Source: Mameliella sp. CS4 (GTDB taxonomy: Bacteria > Pseudomonadota > Alphaproteobacteria > Rhodobacterales > Rhodobacteraceae). Taken from it: DNA of 64,000 nt. The translations under genes were made by a program, and so were the position numbers. Of the stretch, positions 16,582 through 25,515 are shown piece by piece. The stretch lies in the NCBI RefSeq assembly GCF_019392335.1, contig NZ_JAHXRQ010000003.1, positions 186,001 through 250,000 of the forward strand, read 5' to 3'. Under the pieces are notes generated by a model. That model was not told where the DNA came from. It ran no database searches and saw only the letters and a list, made by a program, of their open reading frames with translations. The first letter of the stretch is position 1. Each line of letters starts with the position of its first letter.

Positions 16582-17436
16582 TCAGCCGTAGAGCGGTTGC
16601 AGGCCCATCTGCATGTGCAGCATGTTCACCACCGCCTCATCCAGTTGCATGGCCTTGGCGAGTGTGTCGAGGTATTCGGCCTCGGCCTGCGTATCGACGC
16701 GGATCGTCATCAGCGAGGCGGAATAGACCTGCATGCGCTGCGCTTCGGGGACATCCGCGGCCAGCGCCTCGGGGTCGACGGGGGCCTTGAGCTGGGCCTG
16801 GATAAAGGCGCGGTCCTCAGGGTCAGCATCCTCGCCCAGGGTTTCGAGGATCTTGGCCTGTTCCGCCTTGTCGATGCCGCCGTCGCTTTTTGCGGCCTGG
16901 ATCATCGCGCGCAGCATGAGGCCGGCGGCTGCTTCGGCCTCTGGCGCTGTGGACTGGGCGTTCATGGCGTCCATCAGCCCGGCGGCGCCCTTGCCCTGCG
17001 CCTGGGCCGCCGACCCGGCAAAGGCCGCCAGCATCCCGGCCATGCCGGTGCCGCCTTCGCCCAGTTGCGACAGCAGGCCGCCGCCTTTTCCGGTGCCTGC
17101 CTGGCCCGTGAAGGCCGAGAGATCCATGCCTCCGGCCTGCATGGTCTTCATCATGTCGGCAAGGGGGTTGGCCCCAGCGGCGCCGGCGCCGGGCATGCCG
17201 GGAAAGCCGCTTTTCTGCGCCGCCTCCATCATCTCTTGCCAGCCGCCGCCCTGGGGGGCCTGGCCGCCCATGAGCTTGCCCATCTGGGCCTGCAGCGTCG
17301 CGGTCGGCGTTTTCGCCGGTACCTGCGCGCCACCGCCGAGGAGACTGCCAAGTCCCTGTCCTCCGGACATCCGGTCGACCCCGCGCGCTGCGGCATACCC
17401 TATGGCGAGTTTAGCCAGTGTTCCCATCAGACCCAT
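16582..17436 (-). CDS. DUF533 / TerB-like protein
   Basis: 284 residues from ATG at 17436, with a strong Shine-Dalgarno (gagaggagaac). An in-frame extension to 17904 runs antisense to the EamA gene at 17557 and is rejected. The N-terminus (M-G-L-M-G-T-L-A-K-L-A-I-G-Y-A-A-A-R-G) is an amphipathic or weakly hydrophobic helix. A Gly/Ala/Gln/Met-rich low-complexity section follows (about 30-160), then a TerB/DUF533 helical domain with A-A-K-S-D-G-G-I-D, the acidic metal-ligand turn of the YebE family. Function is unknown; family members are membrane-associated stress proteins. It is first in the run DUF533-EamA-fur. Confidence 0.82.
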   Translation of the reverse strand: MGLMGTLAKLAIGYAAARGVDRMSGGQGLGSLLGGGAQVPAKTPTATLQAQMGKLMGGQAPQGGGWQEMMEAAQKSGFPGMPGAGAAGANPLADMMKTMQAGGMDLSAFTGQAGTGKGGGLLSQLGEGGTGMAGMLAAFAGSAAQAQGKGAAGLMDAMNAQSTAPEAEAAAGLMLRAMIQAAKSDGGIDKAEQAKILETLGEDADPEDRAFIQAQLKAPVDPEALAADVPEAQRMQVYSASLMTIRVDTQAEAEYLDTLAKAMQLDEAVVNMLHMQMGLQPLYG

Positions 17437-17556
17437 GTGCGTTCTCCTCTCAGACGATGATCTCCCTCTGGCGACTGTGACAGAACTTCGCCGCCGCGCA
17501 CAGGGGGGGCGTCGGCAGTGGATTGACCTTGCCCGCGTCCGGGTGTCCAAGAGGGC

Positions 17557-18492
17557 ATGGAACGCAAGCAACAGATGGACCTCGCCGGCGCGGTGGGGAT
17601 GGTGGTTTTTGCCAATGTCCTGGCCTTCAACCAGGTGGCGATCAAACTGGCCAATGCCGGGATCGGTCCGGTCTTCGGAGCGGGGCTGCGCTCGGCCCTG
17701 GCGCTGGCGGTGCTGGGGATCTGGCTGCTGGTTAGTGGGCGCCGGATCAAGGGACTGCGGCAGACGCTGTGGCCCGGACTGATACTGGGCGGGTTGTTCA
17801 GCATCGAGTTCATCCTGCTGTTCACCTCGCTGGACCTGACCAGCGTCTCGCGCGCCTCGATCACCTTTTACGCCATGCCGGTCTGGTTGGCGCTGGTGGC
17901 GCATTTCACCCTGCCGGGAGAACGCCTGTCGTCAAGGCGCCTGTTGGGCCTGGTGCTGGCGATGGCGGGGGTGGCATGGGCGCTTGCCGATCCGCAAAGC
18001 CGTGGGGCGGGCAACATCTGGGGCGATCTGCTGGCGCTTCTGGCCTCCTGGGCCTGGGCCGGGATCGCGCTGAATGTGCGCCTGACGCGGACCTCGGAGC
18101 TGAACCCGGAGGGACAACTGTTCTGGCAACTGGCTGTTTCGGCGGTTGTGCTCTGCGTGGTGGCGCCGCTGTTCGGCCCGCTCTGGCGCGAGACCGGCCT
18201 GCTGAGCCTGTTCGGATTGGCCTATGGCGTTTTGGTGGCCTCGCTGGGGTTCATGTTCTGGTTGCGGCTGATGGGAATCTATCCGGCCTCGGACATCGCG
18301 TCCTTCAGCTTTTTGTCTCCGGTCATGGCCGTGGTCTTTGGCTGGCTTGTCTTCGACGAGCCGGTGGGGCCGGATTTCCTGGGGGCGCTGGCGCTGACCT
18401 CGGTGGGGATCGTGCTGATCAACCGACGTCGCAAGACGCGGGCCGAAGGTCCGCCCGGCCCGGGGCAGGAAACATTGCGAGGGCAAAACTAG
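17557..18492 (+). CDS. EamA/DMT family exporter
   Basis: 311 residues, about ten membrane helices, two EamA repeats. The second repeat has S-F-S-F-L-S-P-V-M-A-V-V-F-G-W-L-V-F-D-E-P, a standard EamA signature. It begins 120 bases from the divergent DUF533 gene and is a different subfamily from the exporter at 15.6 kb. Substrate is unknown. Confidence 0.88.
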   Translation: MERKQQMDLAGAVGMVVFANVLAFNQVAIKLANAGIGPVFGAGLRSALALAVLGIWLLVSGRRIKGLRQTLWPGLILGGLFSIEFILLFTSLDLTSVSRASITFYAMPVWLALVAHFTLPGERLSSRRLLGLVLAMAGVAWALADPQSRGAGNIWGDLLALLASWAWAGIALNVRLTRTSELNPEGQLFWQLAVSAVVLCVVAPLFGPLWRETGLLSLFGLAYGVLVASLGFMFWLRLMGIYPASDIASFSFLSPVMAVVFGWLVFDEPVGPDFLGALALTSVGIVLINRRRKTRAEGPPGPGQETLRGQN

Positions 18493-18544
18493 GACCGGGC
18501 AGAGGCCCCGGGGCACGCCCGGGGCGGTGTGACGTCCGGTGGGG

Positions 18545-19963
18545 TCAGGTCCCACAGAAGGTGGCGCGAACCTTTTCGCCTCTCGACGGCGGGCGGCGCA
18601 GGTCGGCATAGTTGTCGTCCAGGTCGAATGGCGCCGAAAGCGCCGCGCTCAGCCGGTGAAAGGGCGCATCGTCGCCCGCCACGGCGGCCTCGATCATCTG
18701 TTCGACGCGGTGGTTGCGCGGGATCAGGACCGGGTTCACCGCGCGCATCAGCGCCTGCGGGTCATCCTCTTGTTCCAGCCGCGCTTGCCAGCGTGCCTCC
18801 CATCCGTCAAAAGCCGCGCGGTCGGTGAACTGGTCGCGGGCATCGCCATCGGCCAGGGCGCGGAAGGTGTTGGTGAAATCCGCGCCGCCCTCGTGCATCA
18901 GCGTCAGCAGGTCGCCGATCAGGGACAGGTCTTCTTGCGTCGGGGCGGACAGGCCGATCTTGGCGCCGAAGCGGTCCAGCCAGAGCGCGCGCAGCCGGTC
19001 TGGCATGGCATGCACGGCCTTGGTGAAATCCTCGACAGCCTTGTCCGTGTCGGGCATCAGCGGCACCAGTGCCGTGGCCAGCTGGGCCATGTTCCAGACG
19101 ATGATATCGGCCTGCGCGGCATAGCCGTACCGCCCGAACCGGTCGATCGAGGAAAACACCGTGTCCGGGTCGTAGGCATCCATGAAGGCACAGGGCCCGT
19201 AGTCGATGGTTTCGCCCGAGAGCGCGCAATTGTCGGTGTTCATCACCCCATGGATGAAACCAACGCCCATCCATTGTGTCACTAGCTGCGCTTGCCGTTC
19301 GATCACGCCGTTGAGCAGGTCCAGCGGGTCGCGCGCATCTGGATAGTGGCGGTCGACCGTGTAGTCGTAAAGCGTTTTCAGACGCTCGTTGTCCTGTCGC
19401 GCGGCAAAGACCTGGAAGGTGCCCACGCGGATATGGCTTTGGGCGACGCGGGTCAGCACGGCACCGGGCAGGGGGCGTTCGCGGATGACCTCCTCGCCCG
19501 TGCGGATCGCGGCAAGGGCGCGGGTGGTCGAGATGCCAAGCGCGTGCATCGCCTCGGACACGACGTATTCGCGCAGGACCGGCCCCAGCCAGGCGCGGCC
19601 ATCGCCGCGACGTGAGAAGGGCGTTGGGCCGGATCCCTTGAGCTGGATGTCACGGCGGATGCCATCGGTGCCCACAACCTCGCCCAGCAGCAAGGCGCGC
19701 CCGTCCCCCAGTTGCGGGTTGAACTGGCCAAACTGGTGCCCAGCATAGAGCTGGGCCAAGGGCTCGGCCCCCTCTGGCACGCGATTGCCGCCGAATTGCG
19801 CCGCCAGAGCGGGGTCGTCGGCGCCGGTGATGCCCAGGAGATCGGCAAGGTCATGGTTGAAGGCCACGGTCTGCGGGGCCTTGACCGGGGTCGGGCCCTG
19901 GCGGGCAAAAAAGCCCTCGGGCAGGCGGGCATAGGAATTGTCGAAGGGGATGTGCAGGGTCAT
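18545..19963 (-). CDS. selO: SelO protein adenylyltransferase (YdiU)
   Basis: 472 residues, the length of bacterial SelO pseudokinases, which transfer AMP from ATP to Ser, Thr or Tyr of proteins and respond to redox stress. The signatures [18 protein letters not shown] and [17 protein letters not shown] (nucleotide binding) and [13 protein letters not shown] (metal-binding Asn/Asp) are all intact. There is no selenocysteine or C-terminal Cys motif of the eukaryotic form except Cys in the last residues (F-C-G-T). It is convergent with the EamA gene and stands alone. Confidence 0.95.
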   Translation of the reverse strand: MTLHIPFDNSYARLPEGFFARQGPTPVKAPQTVAFNHDLADLLGITGADDPALAAQFGGNRVPEGAEPLAQLYAGHQFGQFNPQLGDGRALLLGEVVGTDGIRRDIQLKGSGPTPFSRRGDGRAWLGPVLREYVVSEAMHALGISTTRALAAIRTGEEVIRERPLPGAVLTRVAQSHIRVGTFQVFAARQDNERLKTLYDYTVDRHYPDARDPLDLLNGVIERQAQLVTQWMGVGFIHGVMNTDNCALSGETIDYGPCAFMDAYDPDTVFSSIDRFGRYGYAAQADIIVWNMAQLATALVPLMPDTDKAVEDFTKAVHAMPDRLRALWLDRFGAKIGLSAPTQEDLSLIGDLLTLMHEGGADFTNTFRALADGDARDQFTDRAAFDGWEARWQARLEQEDDPQALMRAVNPVLIPRNHRVEQMIEAAVAGDDAPFHRLSAALSAPFDLDDNYADLRRPPSRGEKVRATFCGT

Positions 19964-20062
19964 GCCCGAGATATAGGGGCGCGATCACGGTTGCGCCAGC
20001 GGTCTTGCCACAGCTGTCAGGGGGCTAGGGTTACCCGCAACCCAACAAACAGGAGCAAGACG

Positions 20063-20599
20063 ATGCAGACGGAAAACGCCTACGCAATGCGCCTGATGGA
20101 TCGCCCCGAGTTCTCGTCCAAGCCGCAGCCGCTGACGTTTTCGCCAAAGACCCTGGTCACGACCGCCGCGCAGGCGATGAACGAGCGCAACTTTGGCTCG
20201 GTCATGGTGGTGGATCCGGACGACCGGGTGCTGGGGGTGGTGACGGAACGCGACATCCTGCGCAAGGTCGTGGCGAGGAAGGCCGACGCGACCAGCCTGA
20301 CGCTGGAGGATATCATGACCCGCGATCCGCGTGTGGCACGGGAAACCGACGAGGTCATCGACTGGCTGCGCATCATGTCGAACGAACGGTTCCGCCGCCT
20401 GCCTGTCGTGGATGAGGACGAGAGGATCAAGGCGGTCTTCACCCAGGGTGATTTCGTCAGCTACACATGGCCCGACCTGATCTACCAGGCCAAGGAACTG
20501 GCCAAGGCAAGCGTGGGGCGCAACTATCCGATCTGGCTGATCGGCGGGGGCATCATGTTGTATTCGATCCTCATGGTGATCGTCGTGAGCGCGATGTGA
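20063..20599 (+). CDS. CBS-domain protein with C-terminal membrane helix
   Basis: 178 residues from ATG 20063, with aggag seven bases upstream. Two CBS motifs span about 18-135: F-G-S-V-M-V-V-D-P-D-D-R-V-L-G-V-V-T-E-R-D-I-L, then R-R-L-P-V-V-D-E-D. Residues 155-176 form a single hydrophobic helix (I-W-L-I-G-G-G-I-M-L-Y-S-I-L-M-V-I-V-V) that would anchor the adenine-nucleotide sensor to the inner membrane. No partner gene is adjacent: selO diverges from it and the next gene is convergent. Role unknown. Confidence 0.85.
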   Translation: MQTENAYAMRLMDRPEFSSKPQPLTFSPKTLVTTAAQAMNERNFGSVMVVDPDDRVLGVVTERDILRKVVARKADATSLTLEDIMTRDPRVARETDEVIDWLRIMSNERFRRLPVVDEDERIKAVFTQGDFVSYTWPDLIYQAKELAKASVGRNYPIWLIGGGIMLYSILMVIVVSAM

Positions 20600-20606
20600 G
20601 TCGCGC

Positions 20607-21053
20607 TCAGAGCACCCGGCTCATGAAGATGTAGCGATCGCGGGGCTTGAAGCGCGCGCGGCCATAGAAGCGCTGCGCGCGCTCATCTTCGCGGTCGACC
20701 TCGAGGTGCAGCGCGCGCACGCCAGCCTCTCGCATCGCCTTGGCGATGCCGTCCAGCGCCTCGAGCCCCATGCCGCGCCCGCGCACGGCGGGGCGGACGT
20801 AGAGTTCATCGACGATGGCATCCAGCCCGCCGAACTCGACCGACCAGCCGAAGGTCAGCACGATATAGCCCACCGGCGCACGTCGCGGTCCGATCAGCCA
20901 GGCCGCGCCGTGGGGCGATCCCTGAAGCAAGGGCGAGATGGCGGCGGCGCGGTGGTCGGTGTCGGTGCCATACCCCATTTCGGTATGAAAGGCGGCGACC
21001 AGCGGCAGGAGCCTGTCTGCATCCGTTTCGCCCGCGAGGTGGAGGGATTTCAT
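20607..21053 (-). CDS. GNAT family N-acetyltransferase
   Basis: 148 residues from ATG 21053; the longer open frame upstream is out of the real gene. The GNAT fold is seen in L-Y-V-R-P-A-V-R-G-R-G-M-G (acetyl-CoA pyrophosphate loop, V-R-G-R-G-M-G) and the late Q-R-F-Y-G-R-A-R-F. It overlaps the stop of the nucleoside hydrolase by four bases (ATGA on the minus strand), so both are co-expressed. Acceptor substrate is unknown. Confidence 0.88.
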   Translation of the reverse strand: MKSLHLAGETDADRLLPLVAAFHTEMGYGTDTDHRAAAISPLLQGSPHGAAWLIGPRRAPVGYIVLTFGWSVEFGGLDAIVDELYVRPAVRGRGMGLEALDGIAKAMREAGVRALHLEVDREDERAQRFYGRARFKPRDRYIFMSRVL

Positions 21054-21991
21054 AGCCGCGCCAGCCTTTCGGTCAGCAGGGCAAAAAAGCCGTCGGCGTC
21101 GACGTCGCCCATGAACATGGCGTTGGGGGCGCGGTCCGTGACCCGCCACCAGTCGGCCACCGTCATGCCGCGCGTCAGGTCGGAGCGGGTCTCGATCTCG
21201 ACGTTGATGAACCGGCCCGAGAAGAGATCGGGTTGCAGCAGATAGGCCGTGACGCAGGGATCGTGCAGGGGCGCGCCGTCCGAGCCGTATTTCTCCCGGT
21301 CGAAGCGTTCGAAGAAATCGGTCATCTGCGCCACGGCGATCCCGACCGGCGTGCCGAGGGTGCGAAAGGTCTCGTTGCGGGCGGTGGTGACCAGCGCCTT
21401 GTGTGTCACGTCCAGCGGCATGACCGTGATCGGCGCGCCGCATTTGAACACGATTTCAGCGGCTTCCGGGTCGACGTAGATGTTGAACTCGGCGGCGGGG
21501 GTGATGTTGCCCACCTCGAAATAGGCGCCGCCCATCAGGACGATTTCCTGGATGCGTACAGCGATGTCCGGGGCGCGTTGCAGGGCAGCGGCGATATTGG
21601 TCAGCGGCCCCAGCGGACAGAGCGTGACGGTCTTTTCCGGTTGGGCGCGCAGGGTGTCGATGATGAAGTCGACGGCATCACCGTCCTGCAGCGGCATGGT
21701 CGGCTCGGGAAGGTCGGGGCCGTCGAGGCCGGTCTTGCCGTGCACGTGTTCGGCGGTAACGAGATCATGCGCCAGCGGTCGGTCACATCCTGCAAAGACA
21801 AGTGTCTCTGGCTTGCCCGCCAGTTCACAGACCATGCGGGCGTTGCGCGCGGTCAGCTCCAGCGGGACATTGCCTGCAACGGCGGTGATACCCAGGACAT
21901 CGAGCTCTGCGGGCGATGCGAGCGCCAGAAGGATGGCCACCGCGTCGTCCTGGCCCGGGTCGGTGTCGATGATGATCTTGCGCGCTGCCAT
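21050..21991 (-). CDS. Inosine-uridine-preferring nucleoside hydrolase family protein
   Basis: 313 residues. The N-terminal calcium-binding cluster D-T-D-P-G-Q-D-D is intact, as are the V-L-M-G-G-A-Y segment, E-F-N-I-Y-V-D-P-E-A, and the late H-D-P-C active-site His/Asp. It hydrolyses ribonucleosides to base and ribose for salvage. The gene is coupled to the GNAT gene downstream. The 102 bases between it and the radical SAM gene hold nothing I can identify. Confidence 0.93.
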   Translation of the reverse strand: MAARKIIIDTDPGQDDAVAILLALASPAELDVLGITAVAGNVPLELTARNARMVCELAGKPETLVFAGCDRPLAHDLVTAEHVHGKTGLDGPDLPEPTMPLQDGDAVDFIIDTLRAQPEKTVTLCPLGPLTNIAAALQRAPDIAVRIQEIVLMGGAYFEVGNITPAAEFNIYVDPEAAEIVFKCGAPITVMPLDVTHKALVTTARNETFRTLGTPVGIAVAQMTDFFERFDREKYGSDGAPLHDPCVTAYLLQPDLFSGRFINVEIETRSDLTRGMTVADWWRVTDRAPNAMFMGDVDADGFFALLTERLARL

Positions 21992-22093
21992 CTGTCTCTC
22001 CTGCTCGCTGCCGGAGGAGTGACACGGGGCAGGGAGCGGCGCAAGCTGGATCGGCGGGTCGGCGGGGCCTTGCCGGGACGTCAGGACGGGGGA

Positions 22094-23041
22094 CTAGGCG
22101 GAACAGCTGGCCCCACCAAGGACGCAGAACTTGGCGCAGTGGGGGTGGTTCAGCGAGACGTCCTGCTCTGCCGCCTCCAGCGTCTCTCCAAGGTCGAATT
22201 CCGGCTCGTAGGGCAGCAGGGTGCAGGCCACGACAGACGGGCGTGCCGCCCCCTTTCGCTTGACCACCATGCGCGAGGAGGAACACATCACCTGGGTCGG
22301 TTGCTTGTCGAGGATGTCCCAGCAGGAGGTGGTGATCTCGGGCACCTCGACGTTGATATCCATTTCCGGGAAGAGGATGGTCATGCCCGGATCCTCTGCG
22401 TCGATGTCGAAGCCCTCGGCCTCGAACAGGCGTGCGAACCCGGCCCGCGACAGGGCTTCGGATTCGTCCCACATCGTGCGGCCCGCGACGGCCATGCGAA
22501 TACCCGTGTCACGCAGCCAGCGCATTCCTTCCAGCGTTTTTTCGAATGTCCCCGTACCGCGTTCGGCGTCGTGGTGGCGCGCCGACCAGTGATCCAGGGA
22601 GATGCGCAGTGTAAGGCGGTCGCCGTAGTCGGCGTGCAGCGCCTTCAGGCCTTCGCGCATGGCAGGCCGCATCATCGGGCGCATGGCATTGGTCAGGATC
22701 AGCACCTTGTACCCCCGGGCGAGGCTGCGGCGCGTCATCTCGATCATCTGGGGATTCATAAAGGGCTCTCCCCCGGTGAATCCGATCTCGGCCACCCCCC
22801 AGTTCCGCGTTTCGAGCTGGTCGAGATAGTCCGTGACCTCGTCCGCCGTGATATAGACCAGCCGGTCGTTCTCGGGCGAGCTTTCGATGTAGCAGTTCAG
22901 GCATTCGATATTGCAGAGCGTGCCGGTGTTGAACCACAGCGTCTGCGGGTCCGACAGGGCCACATGTGCGCGCGGCTCGCCCTTGGCTGTGCGGGCCGGG
23001 TCCTTGAACTTGTCGATATTTGCGGCGGAAGCGTCTTTCAT
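22094..23041 (-). CDS. Radical SAM protein with Cys-rich C-terminus
   Basis: 315 residues from ATG 23041, preceded by aagga; a 15-residue in-frame extension is weaker. The radical SAM cluster is C43-x3-C47-x2-C50 (CNIECLNC), followed by the GFTGGEPF motif for SAM binding. The C-terminal third has cysteines in S-C-W, V-M-C-S, V-A-C-T and a terminal H-C-A-K-F-C-V-L-G-G-A-S-C-S-A, enough for one auxiliary iron-sulfur cluster (SPASM/twitch-like). I do not recognise the substrate. No peptide precursor or partner is adjacent; the divergent neighbour is zwf, 219 bases away. Confidence 0.8.
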   Translation of the reverse strand: MKDASAANIDKFKDPARTAKGEPRAHVALSDPQTLWFNTGTLCNIECLNCYIESSPENDRLVYITADEVTDYLDQLETRNWGVAEIGFTGGEPFMNPQMIEMTRRSLARGYKVLILTNAMRPMMRPAMREGLKALHADYGDRLTLRISLDHWSARHHDAERGTGTFEKTLEGMRWLRDTGIRMAVAGRTMWDESEALSRAGFARLFEAEGFDIDAEDPGMTILFPEMDINVEVPEITTSCWDILDKQPTQVMCSSSRMVVKRKGAARPSVVACTLLPYEPEFDLGETLEAAEQDVSLNHPHCAKFCVLGGASCSA

Positions 23042-23188
23042 ATCCAGTCCTTCAAGCAGTCCCCCCAAGGCGTAAGCAGTAGGCAAAGCCGGTGCCAGTC
23101 ACAAGATTTCGCCTGACGCCATTGTGATGCATCAATTGGGTGTTAGACTTTGAACCGAACATGGGGTATTCGGAGCGCGAACAGGATG

Positions 23189-23202
23189 CGTTAGCGCTAA
23201 CG
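23189..23202. promoter_or_regulatory. 14-bp palindrome, LacI-type operator candidate before zwf
   Basis: CGTTAGCGCTAACG is a perfect palindrome centred on a C-G step, 59 bases before the zwf start. LacI-family operators usually have this even-length, central CpG form. It lies in the 219-base divergent region with the radical SAM gene and is closer to zwf. Confidence 0.55.
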
Positions 23203-23260
23203 GTGCATTGCCAATGGCAAGAGGCGGCCCGCTCCGCCGAACAGGAAAGGCACGGGACTC

Positions 23261-24715
23261 ATGGTTTCACGCGTAATTCCGGTCGACCCATTCGATCTGG
23301 TGATTTTCGGGGCGACGGGCGATCTGGCCCGGCGCAAGATCCTGCCGGGGCTGTTCAGGCGCTATTGCAGCGGACAGATGCCAGAGGACGCGCGGATCAT
23401 CGGCGCCGCCCGCAGCGACATGGATACGGCGGGCTTTCGCGAGATGGTGGCCGAGGCCACCCGCGAATTCGGGGGCGGCCGCCACTGCGAGGATGGCACG
23501 CTGGAACAATTCCTCGAACGTATCGACTATGTGGCGGTCGACGCGATGGGGGAGGGCGGCTGGGAGGCGCTGAAAACGCACCTGCGGCCCGGGACGGTTC
23601 GGGCCTTCTATTTCTCGGTCGGTCCGGCGCTTTTCGGGGCCTTGGCGGAACGGCTGCGCCATTTCGGGCTGGCCGACGATGACAGCCGCGTGGTGGTCGA
23701 AAAGCCATTTGGTCATGACCTGGACAGCGCAAAGGCGCTGAATGCGACCCTGCGGCAGCATTTTCACGAGGATCAGATCTATCGGATCGACCATTACCTG
23801 GGCAAGGAAACCGTCCAGAACCTGATGGCGGTCCGGTTCGGCAACATGCTGTTCGAGCCGTTGTGGAACGCGCAATACGTCGATCACATCCAGATCACCG
23901 TGGCCGAAACCGTCGACGTGGGCGGGCGTGGCGGCTATTACGACAAGTCGGGCGCGATGCGGGACATGGTGCAGAACCACCTGATGCAGCTGTTGTGCCT
24001 GATTGCGATGGAACCCCCGGCACGGTTCGAACCGGATTCGGTGCGGGACGAAAAGCTGAAGGTGATCCGGGCGCTGGACCCGGTGGATTACCACCACATC
24101 GTGCGTGGCCAGTACGACGCGGACGACGACCAGCCCGGCTATCGCGCACATGTGGAAAATCCGCGCTCGACCACCGAGAGTTTCGTGGCGATGAAATGCC
24201 ATATCTCCAATTGGCGTTGGGCCGGGACGCCCTTCTACCTGCGCACGGGCAAGAAGCTGCGGGCGCGCGCCAGCGAAATCGCCGTGGTCTTCAAGGACGC
24301 GCCGCATTCGATTTTCGGCCCCGAGGCAGGCACGCACCGCAACGTGCTGGCCATCCGGTTGCAGCCGAACGAGGGCATGACCCTGGGTGTGACGATCAAG
24401 GAACCGGGGCCGGGTGGCATGCGGCTGGTGGACGTGCCGCTGGACATGAGCTTTGCCGAGGCGCTGGGACCGGAGGCGGAAGAAGTGCCCGATGCCTACG
24501 AACGGTTGATCATGGACGTGATCCGGGGCAATCAGACCCTGTTCATGCGCGGTGACGAGGTCGAGGCCGCCTGGGCCTGGACCGATCCGATCATCGCCGG
24601 ATGGCTGGGCCGGGGCGAGGTGCCCAAACCCTATGACCCCGGATCCGCCGGTCCGGATGATGCGTTGATGCTGATGCATCGCGACGGGCGTCGCTGGCGC
24701 GACATCCGCGCATGA
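23261..24715 (+). CDS. zwf: Glucose-6-phosphate 1-dehydrogenase
   Basis: 484 residues. The NADP loop is F-G-A-T-G-D-L-A-R-R-K, and the active-site signature is R-I-D-H-Y-L-G-K-E (D177-H178). It oxidises glucose-6-phosphate to 6-phosphogluconolactone, the first step of the Entner-Doudoroff and oxidative pentose phosphate routes. It starts an operon with pgl (28-base gap) and pgi (95-base gap). A palindromic operator candidate lies upstream. Confidence 0.97.
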   Translation: MVSRVIPVDPFDLVIFGATGDLARRKILPGLFRRYCSGQMPEDARIIGAARSDMDTAGFREMVAEATREFGGGRHCEDGTLEQFLERIDYVAVDAMGEGGWEALKTHLRPGTVRAFYFSVGPALFGALAERLRHFGLADDDSRVVVEKPFGHDLDSAKALNATLRQHFHEDQIYRIDHYLGKETVQNLMAVRFGNMLFEPLWNAQYVDHIQITVAETVDVGGRGGYYDKSGAMRDMVQNHLMQLLCLIAMEPPARFEPDSVRDEKLKVIRALDPVDYHHIVRGQYDADDDQPGYRAHVENPRSTTESFVAMKCHISNWRWAGTPFYLRTGKKLRARASEIAVVFKDAPHSIFGPEAGTHRNVLAIRLQPNEGMTLGVTIKEPGPGGMRLVDVPLDMSFAEALGPEAEEVPDAYERLIMDVIRGNQTLFMRGDEVEAAWAWTDPIIAGWLGRGEVPKPYDPGSAGPDDALMLMHRDGRRWRDIRA

Positions 24716-24743
24716 GCCTGGCGAGACAAGGGAGGCCGGGAAC

Positions 24744-25421
24744 ATGAGTTACGAATTCATCGAGTATCAGGACAGGGAGATGCTGGCCATCGACCTGGCC
24801 AACCAGCTGGCCGGCGACTTGCGGCAGGCGCTGGGTCAGCGGGACCGGGTCGGCTTCGCAGTCCCCGGCGGGACGTCCCCGGGTCCGGTCTTTGACGATC
24901 TGAACACTGTCGATCTAGACTGGTCGCGGGTGGATGTACTGCTGACCGATGAACGCTGGGTTCCAGAGGACAGCCCGCGTTCGAACACCGGGTTGCTGCG
25001 TGAGCGTTTGCTGATCAATCGGGCGCAGGCGGCACGTTTCCTGCCTCTTTATGCGCCCGCGGATGAACCGGAAGAGGCGCTTGAAGCGCTGCAGGCGCCG
25101 ATTGCCGAGGAACTGCCTCTGGCGGTGGTGCTATTGGGGATGGGGGCCGACCTGCACACGGCCTCGATTTTTCCGGGGGCGGACCGGCTGGAAGAGGCCC
25201 TGTCCCCCAAGGCGCCTGTGCTGTTGCCGATGCGGGCGCCCGGAGCACCCGAGCCGCGCATCACGTTGAGCGCGCACGTCCTGAACGGGGCAATGTCAAA
25301 GCACGTCCTGATCTTTGGCGAAGAAAAGCGCGTCGCGCTGGAATCGGCGCGCGGCAAGCCAGCCGAAGAGGCGCCGATCAACGCGGTCCTGTCCGAGGCG
25401 CGGGTGCATTGGGCGCCATAG
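24744..25421 (+). CDS. pgl: 6-phosphogluconolactonase
   Basis: 225 residues of the SugP/DevB isomerase-like fold. The family block [10 protein letters not shown] (substrate phosphate loop), L-T-D-E-R-W-V-P, and [16 protein letters not shown] are present. It hydrolyses the lactone made by Zwf. The ATG is preceded by aaggaggc-like sequence (gggaggcc). Confidence 0.95.
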   Translation: MSYEFIEYQDREMLAIDLANQLAGDLRQALGQRDRVGFAVPGGTSPGPVFDDLNTVDLDWSRVDVLLTDERWVPEDSPRSNTGLLRERLLINRAQAARFLPLYAPADEPEEALEALQAPIAEELPLAVVLLGMGADLHTASIFPGADRLEEALSPKAPVLLPMRAPGAPEPRITLSAHVLNGAMSKHVLIFGEEKRVALESARGKPAEEAPINAVLSEARVHWAP

Positions 25422-25515
25422 GCTGCGCGCCCGGGTCGCAAATCTGTCATTTTCCGCCTGCTATGGGGTGGGCACATGTTCAAAGGGCCGCATCAAGGTC
25501 GGCGAGGGGGATGGA

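Noticed and set aside
17437..17904. In-frame extension of the DUF533 gene
   Set aside because: It runs antisense to the EamA gene and lacks the strong ribosome site found at 17436.
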